From contig CM030945.1 in NCBI GenBank assembly GCA_018136815.1, forward strand, positions 966,605-1,030,604: 64,000 nucleotides of DNA, in the 5' to 3' direction. The DNA is from Isochrysis galbana. Taxonomy: Eukaryota > Haptophyta > Isochrysidales > Isochrysidaceae. A program made the position numbers and the translations under genes. Positions 1 to 9,725 of this stretch are shown here, in pieces. Positions within the stretch are counted from its first letter, which is position 1, and every line of letters begins with the position of its first letter. Under the pieces are notes generated by a model. It did not search any database. It was not told where the DNA came from and saw only the letters and a list, made by a program, of their open reading frames with translations.

Positions 1-858
1 GCCCAGAAGCCTGCGACTTGGAGGCACACCCGCCGCACCGTCTCAATCCACGCCAAGACCTCCGCCGAAAGCAGCCGAGCCGGAGAGAGCACGCGGGCCT
101 GCAGCATGGGAAACACGAGGGCGTCCGCATACAACACGAGGGGACACACGGCCGTGACCAGCTTCGGCGGGTGCGGGAGCGGGCTTGGCGTCGAGCTCGG
201 CCGCACTCACCGAATAAAGCACCGCAAGTGCCCACGTCGCAAACTCAAGCGGGCGCTGGTACGCCTCGAGGAAGGAGTCGTGGTAGTTCGCGCGCTCGTA
301 CTCAGACGCCATTGTCTGCTTGGCCACCTCGGCCACAAGGTGGAGAGTGTGGAGCGCGCGGTGGATGGCCGAGGGCAGGAGCGGCGCCGTGCAGAGCATG
401 ACGATGCCCACCGTGCGCGGCGAGAGGCGCAGGTCGTACAGCCCGATAACTGCCGTGGCGATAGCGGGCAGCATCTCTCTCACACTCTCTCGCCGCAGGA
501 GCGCTGGCCATTCCCTCCGGAGCCGCGTGAGCCACACAAAGGAAAGGATGGTCGCGAGCGCGACACCGAAGCGGCGGGCGAGGATACGTGCGCTCGCGAG
601 TGCACGCTCCGCCGGCCGTTCCGCCCAGCCCTTCCGTGCTGCTGTGCCGATGCCGTCGGAATGCTGAGGCTCGAGCTCCACGCGAGCTGGCATCGCCTTC
701 CCCTCCTCTCCACCTCCAGCTCGGCCGGGCGCAGCGTGCGAGGGCTCAGCGCAGGCGACGGTACGCCGTGCGGAACGCAGCTGGAAGCCCCGCCCTGTGT
801 GGGGGGAATAGAGTGGGAGGAGCGCGAGGAGGAGCGCGGCGAACGCGGGCAGCGCCAT
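1..858 (-). CDS. Membrane protein with signal-like N terminus, partial (possibly MscS-like)
   Basis: The ATG at 858 opens a hydrophobic leader (MALPAFAALLLALLPL), followed by an Arg/Ser-rich stretch like a plastid or organelle presequence, then two or three hydrophobic segments. Exon 1 is 858-211. A clear GTGAGT donor lies at 210-205 and a CTGCAG acceptor ends at 99. Exon 2 runs from 98 off the window edge in phase 0, starting ARVLSPARLLSAEVLAW. The splice keeps an amphipathic, open frame. The segment around QRPLEFATWALAVLYS recalls the region before the pore helix of organellar mechanosensitive channels, but the diagnostic pore domain would lie outside the window. A membrane protein is well supported; the MscS identity is a guess. 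The upstream DNA on this strand is a long CT tract. Confidence 0.5.
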
Positions 859-978
859 GCCAGACGGAGCGGAGAGTGCGGGGCGGTTCGAGAGCGGGCT
901 ACGCGAGCAGCGAGGAGAGAGTTGGGGGTGGGGGTGGGAGGGGGAGAGGCGGCAGGGGAGGCGCGGGAAGAGTGCGCG

Positions 979-1275
<297 letters not shown>

Positions 1276-1718
1276 GGCGCAAGGTGAGGGGGACGGGACG
1301 GCGGGACGCAGATCGTGTTTGTACCGGGGGGAGGGGCGTGAGGGGGGGAGGGGGTGGTGGAGTATGAGGAGAATGAGGATGAGGGGGGAAGCGGGCGGGC
1401 ACGCTTCACACCTTCTTTGCACTTTGCACCTTCAAAAAGGCCTGCCACACTACTGCCACCGCGAAACAGGATGTATGAGTTAGAACTTATAGCGTCGTAG
1501 GACATCTTGTTAGCTAGCATCCCTAGCCACATACACTGGACGAGCCATGCGCCAACCGCGCACACCCCCATCGCGGGGGAGGGGCTCCGTGGCCGATGAA
1601 TCGCGGGGTAGGGGCTCCGTTGCCGAGGGAGGAGGCACGGCCCCTCAGCACTAGGATTAAACTAGGACAAACAGAAAACTCTGACAATATGTATATTTCG
1701 TACTCTATTCGACTCTAT
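1276..1718. other. Intergenic, no gene seen
   Basis: G-rich sequence followed by unique-looking DNA. It contains a short direct repeat built on TCGCGGGG-AGGGGCTCCGT (about 1573-1625). No convincing coding potential on either strand. Confidence 0.5.
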
Positions 1719-1722
1719 GCCA

Positions 1723-1891
1723 ATCCTGGATGGGAAATACGGTGCCGGGGCCTGCAAATACAGCCAAATACATATGTATTTGGCCTCCGGCCAAATACAT
1801 TTCAAATACATTCAAGGCCTACAACCCAGGACGTGCTTCAAATACAGCCAAATACATATGTATTTGGCCTTACGTATTTCCCATCTAGGAT
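1723..1891. mobile_element. MITE-like element with terminal inverted repeats
   Basis: A 169-bp element bounded by 19-bp inverted repeats (ATCCTGGATGGGAAATACG at the left; the complement of ATCCTAGATGGGAAATACG at the right; one mismatch). It is flanked by the 4-bp direct repeat GCCA (1719-1722 and 1892-1895). The interior holds two copies of a palindromic AAATACATATGTATTT motif. It has no ORF, so it would be non-autonomous. Related copies lie at about 32152-32400 and, truncated, at about 27473-27545. Confidence 0.7.
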
Positions 1892-2026
1892 GCCAATATG
1901 CTACTCTAGAGCTCTCGAACTCTCGTGATCTATTATTAGACTCTGTAGAGTCCGACACGTTTGGCGCGAATTTCTTTCACGGAGGAGAGGGGGAGAGACG
2001 CGAGAGTGAAGGAGAAGTAGTGAAGG

Positions 2027-2113
<87 letters not shown>

Positions 2114-2176
2114 AGGGAGGGAGGGAGGGAGGGAGAGAGAGGGAGAGAGAGAGAGAGAGAGAGAGAGAAGGAGAGA

Positions 2177-2233
<57 letters not shown>

Positions 2234-2248
2234 AGGGAGGGAGGAAGC
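2027..2248. repeat. GA/GGGA microsatellite
   Basis: Long purine tract, (GA)n with GGGA runs, about 360 bp upstream of the delta-tubulin start codon. C-rich and CT-rich DNA then continues to the ATG. Confidence 0.95.
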
Positions 2249-2609
2249 GAGGCGGAGAGAGTGTGGCCGGGGGCGGGGGGGGGGGGAAAGCCTGAGCCGG
2301 GGCGCGAGACGGAGAGAGGAAGAGCAGAAGAAGAGTAGAGAAAGTACTTGAAGAGAGAAGAGGGGGAGAGGATTTCTCTGAAGAACGTACGGGCCCGTCC
2401 ACTCCCTCCCCCTCCCCCCCCTCCCATCTCTCGCTCTCCCCCTCTTCAAGTACTTTCTCTACTCTTCTTCTCCTCTTCCTCTCTCCGTCTCGCGCCAAGG
2501 CTCAGGCTGCGCCCCGGGCGCCTTCCCCCCCCCCCCCCGACGCCGCCCCCCCTCCTTCGCCCCCTCCCCCCCCTTCCCGAGATCCTCCCCCTCTCACCAA
2601 TCCCTGCAG

Positions 2610-5099
2610 ATGATCTACCTTCACGTGGGCCAGGCGGGCAACGAGATCGGCTCCGCCTTCTGGAGGTACGCCCTCGGGGAGGGTCCGCCTAGGAGATGGC
2701 TCTTTGATGAGGTTGGGCGCTGTCGGGCCGTCTTTGTCGACACGGAGCCAAAGGTTCGCTCTGGGCACACCCACAGTGCGAGGATGGGCAACTTGCTGAT
2801 CAAGACTGTAGGGAGTCGGCCAGCTATGCCGCTCCCAAATGGCTGTCATCTCTGTCCTGCTTGCGATGAGAGCGCAGCTGGGGCTCGGCGCAGTTGATGG
2901 CAGACTCAGTGTATGCACACACGCTCCCATGCTCCACAGGTGGTCCATGGTGCCGCCCGCGCCATCGGCACCGCGCGCATCCACCCTCAGTGCGTCTTGT
3001 CCGAGCAGTCAGGGCGCGGCAATAATTGGGCGGCCGGCTTCAATGGCCCTACTGTTGCCGAGGCTGGCAGCGCGCCACGGTTGCGTGGGAGCACCAGCGG
3101 TGGCTGTGGTGGCGCCGTGTGTGATGCGGCTCTCGAGGCGCTCCGCTGGCAATGGGAGCGGACGGACTTTTGTCCCGGAGTGATGCTTGCGCACTCGTTG
3201 GGTGGTGGCACAGGCTCTGGCCTCGGATCACGCCTGATGGTGGAGCTGCGGGACATGCACCCCAAGAACCATCTCATCTCCGCTTGCACTGCCCCCTTTG
3301 GCGCAGGCGAGCTGCCGCTCGCCGCGTACAATGCCACACTTGCTCTTGCGACACTGCAGCAGACGGTCGATGGCATCTTCTTCTTTGATGCGGCCGGGCT
3401 GCTCCGTCAGGTGGCTACCTGCACCACCAGCTCCTCAACGGTTTCAGGTGGTACGATCGGCACGGGCACTGGTGGGGGTAGCATCGCGAGCGGGGCCAAT
3501 GCTCGGCGCAGCGGAGGTGGCGGGAGGGTGTGCATGAGGCATCTCGACGCGCACATCGCGGCGAGTCTTGCCGGCCTGACCTTCCCGTTGGATCACGCCG
3601 CATCCGCGAGTGCCGCTGGGAGCATCGGCTTCACCTTCGGCGCCTTTGCACCGACTGGCGCTTCGACCAGAAATGAGCCGGCAGCGCTGCGTGTACGGCC
3701 CTTCGATGCTAGCATCGTCTCTGCAACACTAGCACCTTTGCCTCGTCTCAAATTATTGTCTCTGCACACCGCGAGAGGGCCCACAGCGACTCCACCGCCC
3801 GCGTTGGCTCCACCGATCACTCCGCATGGCCCGACGGCGCGTGGCACCGGGATAAGGCGCCATGCGGCCTGGGGTAGCTTGGTTGATGAGGTGCTCGACG
3901 AGGTGAGCACAACGCGACGGCGGCACGCACGACGCTCGCTGTGCTCACGGCGATCATCCCAAGCACGACGCTGCCCCTTGCAAGTCCGCTGTGCATGCTC
4001 GCCGCGTACGCGCCGCTGTATGCGCCTGCGCTGTTACTACGCTCACGGCTGGGGATGGCAGATGTACGGCATGCCCCAGTGATTGGCGGACGTGCGGTAT
4101 GCCTCAGTGTCTGGCCGTTACCACGTGGCCTTGCGATGCCCGAACATGGGTCTATTTTCATGGTACCTTGTTCATCTCCTTTGACAGGCACCACGATACG
4201 ATGTCAAGCATCGGCCGGTCGTGTCCTTGTCCTCGGTAGCCATTTGTCGTGGTGCGGACCCTGATCCTGTCGACCCTCGCGCGATTGACCGACTTTCTAG
4301 GCAGTTGGGGCCCTCGCCGGCGCTCGCTGCACCGGATCACCTTCGGTGTTCAATGGGATCGTCCAGCCTCTGCGCACTACCGGTGAGAGCCGTGCTGTCT
4401 TGCCCTTGGCTTCTCTCGCCCGATTGGTGGTTGGGAAGACTTCCATTGCGGTCAAGCCTATTCCTCAACGCGTCGTGCACAAGTTTGTCATGCATGCACC
4501 GGCTTCCTTGCAACTCATCTGTCTGTCGTCTACCTGCGCGCAGACCTGTGGAGCACCGCGCACTTTGACACTTGCGTCCAATCGTACTGCTGCAGCTGCG
4601 CAGGTAAGATACCGGTGAAGAGCGCATGGTGGCTTAACTTCACCAGGCGGGATGTTGGCCAACTTGCTAAGGCGCATCACGCATTCGTGGGTGTCTCGCC
4701 CTCAATGCCTTGGCCCTAATACCGCACTCCGACCCCATCAGCCAGCACGAATCTGAAAGAAGCCTTTGGATTTTCTGTCGAAACCCACAGGTCGAGCAAC
4801 TTTGCTTGAGAGCTGAGCTGATGATGAGTGTTCGCGCTTATGTTCACCACTTCGAGGCTTATGGGTTGGGATCTGATGAGTTAGCGCAGGAGAGCATTCC
4901 TTGCCTAAGCTCTCCCTCTAGGCTCCCAATGTGCCCCTGCGCCAACTGCCCTGGCCCCCTATCGACCATGCCCTCTTTAGCGATGGCGCTTCACGTTGAG
5001 GTGGACGTCGTGACCAATCCCCACCGGATGGCACAACAGGCTGTGGAAGACATGCGCTACGTGGTTGATGACTACCAAGAATTGGACGGCACTCTTTGA
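2610..5099 (+). CDS. TUBD1: Delta-tubulin
   Basis: Tubulin-superfamily GTPase needed for triplet microtubules of basal bodies. The N terminus MIYLHVGQAGNEIGSAFW matches the tubulin nucleotide-binding start, and GGGTGSGLGS is the tubulin signature. VDTEPKVV, KLLSLHTARG and AYVHHFEAYGLGSDEL fit delta-tubulin better than epsilon. My exon model is 2610-2753, 2940-3902, 4188-4382, 4544-4603, 4791-4883 and 5040-5099 (TGA), all phase 0, giving about 504 aa against roughly 450 usual; the extra length is a Gly/Ser-rich insert after the GTPase core. The first donor is GTTCGC, and the fifth is a GC donor inferred only because no in-frame GT exists. Intron positions 4 and 5 are the least certain. CAG directly precedes the start ATG, so an upstream exon cannot be excluded. 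Confidence 0.8.
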
Positions 5100-6252
5100 A
5101 GTCGGGCGTGGTGACGATGATGACTACGCACGAGAGCGCACGAGCGGATTCGCAGGATGAATCATCCCTTTCACTTGAACATTCTGAGGATCGGCCCTGC
5201 ATTGCCAGAACTGCGACGAAGGTCACGTTTTCCGTCGAACGTGGGAGAGACTCGATTCAGCCATCAAATGTCCACGATTTTCATACGGTGATATTTATTG
5301 TATTCTTCCAGCTGAAAGTATAGACTCATATACTACTAGTGTTCAGACTGCAGAGCGGCACCATCCACCCACGGAGGCGGCGCGCCCACCGCCACCGCGT
5401 GGATTTGGATCGAGATGAGATTGCCGCGCTCGCGACGGCTGGTGCGGATCCCCGGCGCACCACAGCATGCACGGGCCCTACTGCGACATTCCATGGATGG
5501 TCCACTGTCGCGCAGTGCGCATTGTACATTGTCGCGAACGAAAGGGGGAGAGGGGGGGGCTAATGTTTTCTCCGTCAACGGAGGCGGTGGCGTCGGGGGG
5601 GGGGGGATTCCGAGTAGCAGTGATGAGACATCCCAACCACATCGTACTCTTTATTTCATTAATTATATCTTCTCTCTCGTACACCTGTTGCGGGGAGGGG
5701 GGGTTGCCCGTTCCCCCTTGTACATCCCCGACCGGTAGGTTTTCTTCGCGTGACTCCCTCCCCGCCGTCACGCCCCGGTGGCTCCTCCCTGCATTGCGTT
5801 TCCTTTCCCGCCATCAGGTTTCCCCGCGAGCCCCCTTCTTCGTTGTCACGCTCCGACGCCCCCTTCCCCCGCGTCGGCCCACTAGGTCCGCCCCCCCCCA
5901 TCTCTCTCTTCCCCCCGTTCTCTCCCCGAGTGTCTCCTTGAGTTTCCGGCCTCGTTTCATCCCTCTCTCTTCCCGCGTGTTTTCCCTTCCCGGTGTTTAC
6001 TCTTCCCGTGAGTGTCCTCTCCCTTGTTCTCATCTCGCGACCAGCGCCACCGCCACCGCTCCAGCGCTCCCGTGCCCCTTCTTGTCTGCCTGTGCCCTCC
6101 GTGCTCGTCCCGCCCGTCCTCATGCCGTCCGAGATCGAACCCTCGGTCTCGCCCTCGTCCGCGCGTCCGCGCGTGCCTCCCCCGTCCGTGTCACCCCATC
6201 CCCTGTGCCCTCCTCTGTTTGTACTTCACATGTTACTACCACACACAGCCCG
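5100..6252. other. Intergenic, no gene seen
   Basis: 3' flank of delta-tubulin followed by C-rich DNA (about 5690-6200). Frames there are Pro/Ser/Arg-rich with no domain signature. A G-run lies near 5598. Confidence 0.5.
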
Positions 6253-6314
6253 AAGGCGGAAGAGGAAGGCGGAAGAGGAAGGCGGAAGAGGAAGGCGGAC
6301 TCTCTCCCCCTCTC

Positions 6315-6386
<72 letters not shown>

Positions 6387-6731
6387 CCTCCCTCCCTCCC
6401 TCCCTCCCCCCCCTCTCTCTCCTCTCCCCCCCTCTCCCTCCTCTCCCCCTCCTCTCCCCCTCGTCGGCGTCGTCTGACCGCACTATCTCTACAACTCCTC
6501 CCTCTCTCCCTCTCCTCCCTCTCTTTCTCTTTCCCTCCGTCTCTCTCCCGTCTCTCCCTCCCTTTCTCCCCTCTCTCTCCCTGCACCTCCCTCCTACTCC
6601 CCCTTCCCTCTCCGCTCATTTCTCTCCGCTCCCCTCTCACCTCTATCCCCTCCCTCCCTCTCTCTCCCTCTCCCTCTCTCTCTCTCCCTCTCCCTCTCTC
6701 CCTCTCTCCCTCTCTTCCCCTCTCTCTCTCT

Positions 6732-6780
<49 letters not shown>

Positions 6781-6800
6781 CCTCCCTCCCTCTCTCTTGT
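6253..6800. repeat. 13-bp tandem repeat, then CT-rich tract
   Basis: About three copies of GGCGGAAGAGGAA (6253-6299) are followed by (CT)n and CCCT runs to 6800. The complex part (about 6487-6800) is nearly repeated at about 8978-9230. Confidence 0.9.
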
Positions 6801-6814
6801 CGAATCAAGCCGAA

Positions 6815-7157
6815 GCTTGATCGTGGCAAGTCTCAGTGGGGTTAGGGCATGAGTGAAGAGAAGTCTTGAGAGAGCGGGGGAAAGGACGCGCTACATCGCG
6901 ACGACGGCCCACGAGACACCACCCCACATCACTCACTCACCAACAAGAAAACTCCGAAACTATCGCAACATCGCACAAACAAACCAATGAAACAAGTAAG
7001 GACAAACGAACAAATGCGGCGTGCAATGCGGCGGAGCTTCGAGGCAACTCGTTGGCAAAAACAAAACTCACTCAATTTTCTCACACACTACACATTGATA
7101 GAAGCACCGCATCCGCCTAGAGTATATAAAATACTCTGGATGCGACATCTCTAGAGG
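6815..7157. repeat. Left arm of duplicated block, copy 1
   Basis: This about 340-bp non-repetitive arm begins TCGAATCAAGC and ends with a TATA-bearing hairpin (AGAGTATATAAAATACTCT near 7119-7137). It recurs at about 7443-7803 with small indels. In both copies a GC-rich minisatellite follows directly, so the whole arm-plus-array was duplicated. Confidence 0.8.
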
Positions 7158-7440
7158 AAGCCCGATCGGCATCGGCATGGGCAAGGGCTCCGCCCCGATC
7201 GGCATCGGCATGGGCAAGGGCTCCGCCCCGATCGGCATCGGCATGGGCAAGGGCTCCGCCCCGATCGGCATCGGCATGGGCAAGGGCTCCGCCCCGATCG
7301 GCATCGGCATGGGCAAGGGCTCCGCCCCGATCGGCATCGGCATGGGCAAGGGCTCCGCCCCGATCGGCATCGGCATGCGGCATGGGCAAGGGCTCCGCCC
7401 CCGCGCCCGATCGGCATCGGCATGGGCAAGGGCTCCGCCA
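7158..7440. repeat. 33-bp minisatellite
   Basis: About eight near-perfect 33-bp units built on GATCGGCATCGGCATGGGCA plus AGGGCTCCGCCCC. The unit is 11 codons, so several frames stay open on both strands (for example MGKGSAPIGIG on + and MPMPIGAEPLP on -). I treat those frames as by-products; no start context, splice site or domain supports a protein. Confidence 0.9.
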
Positions 7441-7442
7441 CC

Positions 7443-8046
7443 TGTCGAATCAAGCGGTAGCTTGATCGTGGGGCAAGTCTCAGTGGGGCTAGGGCATGAA
7501 GTGAAGAGAAGTCTTGAGAGAGGGGGGAAAGGGCGCGCTACATCGCGACGACGGCCCACGAGACACCACCCCACATCACTCACTCACCAACAAGAAAACT
7601 CCGAAAACTAACGCAACATCGCACAAACAAATCAATGAAACAAGTAAGGACAAACGAACAACGAACAAATGCGGCGTGCAATGCGGCGGAGCTTCGAGGC
7701 AACTCATTGGCAAAAACAAAACTCACTCAATTTTCTCACACACTACACATAGATAGAAGCACCGCATCCGCCTAGAGTATATAAAGTACTCTGGATGCGA
7801 CACCACCGGCCGCCCGATCGGCATCGGCATGGGCAAGGGCCTCGCCACCGGCCGCCCGATCGGCATCGGCATGGGCAAGGGCCTCGCCACCGGCCGCCCG
7901 ATCGGCATCGGCATGGGCAAGGGCCTCGCCACCGGCCGCCCGATCGGCATCGGCATGGGCAAGGGCCTCGCCACCGCCCGCCCGATCGGCATCGGCATGG
8001 GCAAGGGCCCCGCCACCGGCCGCCCGATCGGCATGGGCAAGGGCAT
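7443..8046. repeat. Duplicated block copy 2 with 42-bp minisatellite
   Basis: The arm at 7443-7803 copies 6815-7157. The array at about 7803-8046 has a 42-bp unit (14 codons) that shares the GATCGGCATCGGCATGGGCA core with the first array but carries an added ACCGGCCGCC segment. About six units, the last ones degenerate. Confidence 0.9.
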
Positions 8047-8248
8047 GGCCCCGGTCCGAGCGCCGTGTGGCGGGTCGCGCACAAGGGGACGGGCTACGCC
8101 GTGCTCGGCGTGGGCGTCTATCTACCTATGCCCTCTCGGGGCGCGCCCTCATGCATGCCGAGCCAAGGCGACGCCGTTCTCGTCGCGTACGTGGTGCTCC
8201 TGGGCCTCTCCTTCGGGGTGCGGGGTGCTCGCGGGGGGGCTCATGGTA

Positions 8249-8665
8249 GGGTGAGAGTCCCACGGGAGGGGAAGAAACCCTGACCCTGAGGGAAAGGAGA
8301 CCAGATGAAGGCAAGCCGCCTAGCTCGCGGCGAGAGCTGTAAGGGCCGTTTCTTTTCATGACGAGAGGTCCCCCCCCCCCCCCCGTTGCTTTTTCCCGGA
8401 GAGTCGCCCGACGTAGGTCGGTCCGCCTCAATGGGTTTTCCCTCATTGTAGCTTGTGGGGAGTTATAATGGGAGCCGGGGGTTTGCGAGGGGGGAGATTC
8501 GTAGTTCGTAGCGCTGCATATGCGTATGTGTATGTGTCTAGGGACAACACACGTCAAGGCGTCAAGGCGTACGGTCAGGTGCGCTGAGGGGTGTCGTGAT
8601 AGTACCGGGCTAGTGGGAGTAGTGGTACTAACGCTCAGTTGTTTTATTATGAATACCAGCTACTC
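8249..8665. repeat. Two dispersed repeat segments
   Basis: 8249-8345 recurs inverted at about 27555-27625, and in part at 24505-24548. After a poly-C run (8371-8385), 8400-8665 recurs at about 60430-60660; its right end (GTGTCGTGATAGTACCGGGC) recurs inverted at 22808-22905. No coding potential. Confidence 0.75.
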
Positions 8666-8977
8666 CTACTCCTACTCGTCCTAGCTACAATAGCAGGGTT
8701 AGGGGTTAGTTAGGGTTGAGCCCCGTGTTCGGGCGGCACTGCAGGCGCGTGGGGCGAGGCCTCCCCTCGGTATCATCCCAACGGCCTCTGCTGGGTCTCT
8801 CTCCCTGGTACACATAATCTTCTTCCAACGGCCTCGCCCCCCCCCCTCTCCCCCCACCCCCCCCACTCTCCCACTTCCCCCTCGCTCTTCCGCTGGCTCT
8901 TTCCCCTTATCGACACCCCTTTCTTCACTGTGCCTCTCCCGCCCCTCCCCCCCCTTCTCCACCCCCCTCCACCTCCT

Positions 8978-9400
8978 CTCTCTACAACTCCTCCCTCTCT
9001 CCCTCTCCTCCCTCTCTTTCTCTTTCCCTCCGTCTCTCTCCCGTCTCTCCCTCCCTTTCTCCCCTCTCTCTCCCTGCACCTCCCTCCTACTCCCCCTTCC
9101 CTCTCCGCTCATTTCTCTCCGCTCCCCTCTCACCTCTATCCCCTCCCTTCCTCTCTCTCCCTCTCCCTCTCTCTCTCTCCCTCTCCCTCTCTCCCTCTCT
9201 CCCTCTCTTCCCCTCTCTCTCTCTCCCCCCCTCTCTCTCTGTCTCTCTCTCTCTCTCTCCCTCTCTTCCTCTCTCTCTCCCTCTCTCTCTCTCCCTCTCT
9301 CTCTCTCTCTCCCTCCCTCCCTCCCTCCCCCCCTCTCTCCTCTCCCCCCCTCTCCCTCCTCTCCCTCTCCTCTCCCCCTCGTCGGCGTCGTCTGACCGCC
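8978..9400. repeat. CT-rich tract upstream of CCT6
   Basis: (CT)n and CCCT runs. The first 250 bp nearly duplicate 6487-6800, and the short tag CCCCTCGTCGGCGTCGTCTG (about 9376) also occurs near 6457, but at the opposite end of the duplicated stretch. The tract ends about 330 bp before the CCT6 start codon. Confidence 0.9.
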
Positions 9401-9725
9401 AGTGCGCGCCGCTCCCCTTCCACTCCTCCCCCTCTTCTCCCCCCCTCTCGCTCTCCACCCCCACGCCTCTTCCGGCGGCCGGCTCTCGCGCGGCGTTTGA
9501 GTGGGCGCTGCCTGACACGCCACCAGCGCGCACAACCCCCGAGCGTCGCTCCCTCCCTCTCGCTCCCTCCCTTCCGATGAGCGCTCTGCTGCCGATTCTG
9601 ACCCGTCTAGCGCTCTGCAGCGCTCTCGGCGATCCCGAGGGGCTGAGCGCAGGCGCACGGCGGATCCTTACCCTCATTTCGCCACCCCGCCCTTGCTGCA
9701 AGGACAACGCACCGCTCCACGCATC

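Noticed and set aside
2610-5099. Epsilon-tubulin as identity of the tubulin gene
   Set aside because: The epsilon-type insert after the first helix is missing, and VDTEPKVV, KLLSLHT and the C-terminal AYVHHFEAYG block fit delta better.
5467-6477. 336-codon plus-strand frame
   Set aside because: Pro/Ser/Arg-rich, runs into the CT tract, no conserved motif.
7158-8046. Tandem arrays resembling a CRISPR array or a repeat protein
   Set aside because: The repeats are directly adjacent with no unique spacers, there are no cas genes, and open frames follow from unit lengths divisible by three.
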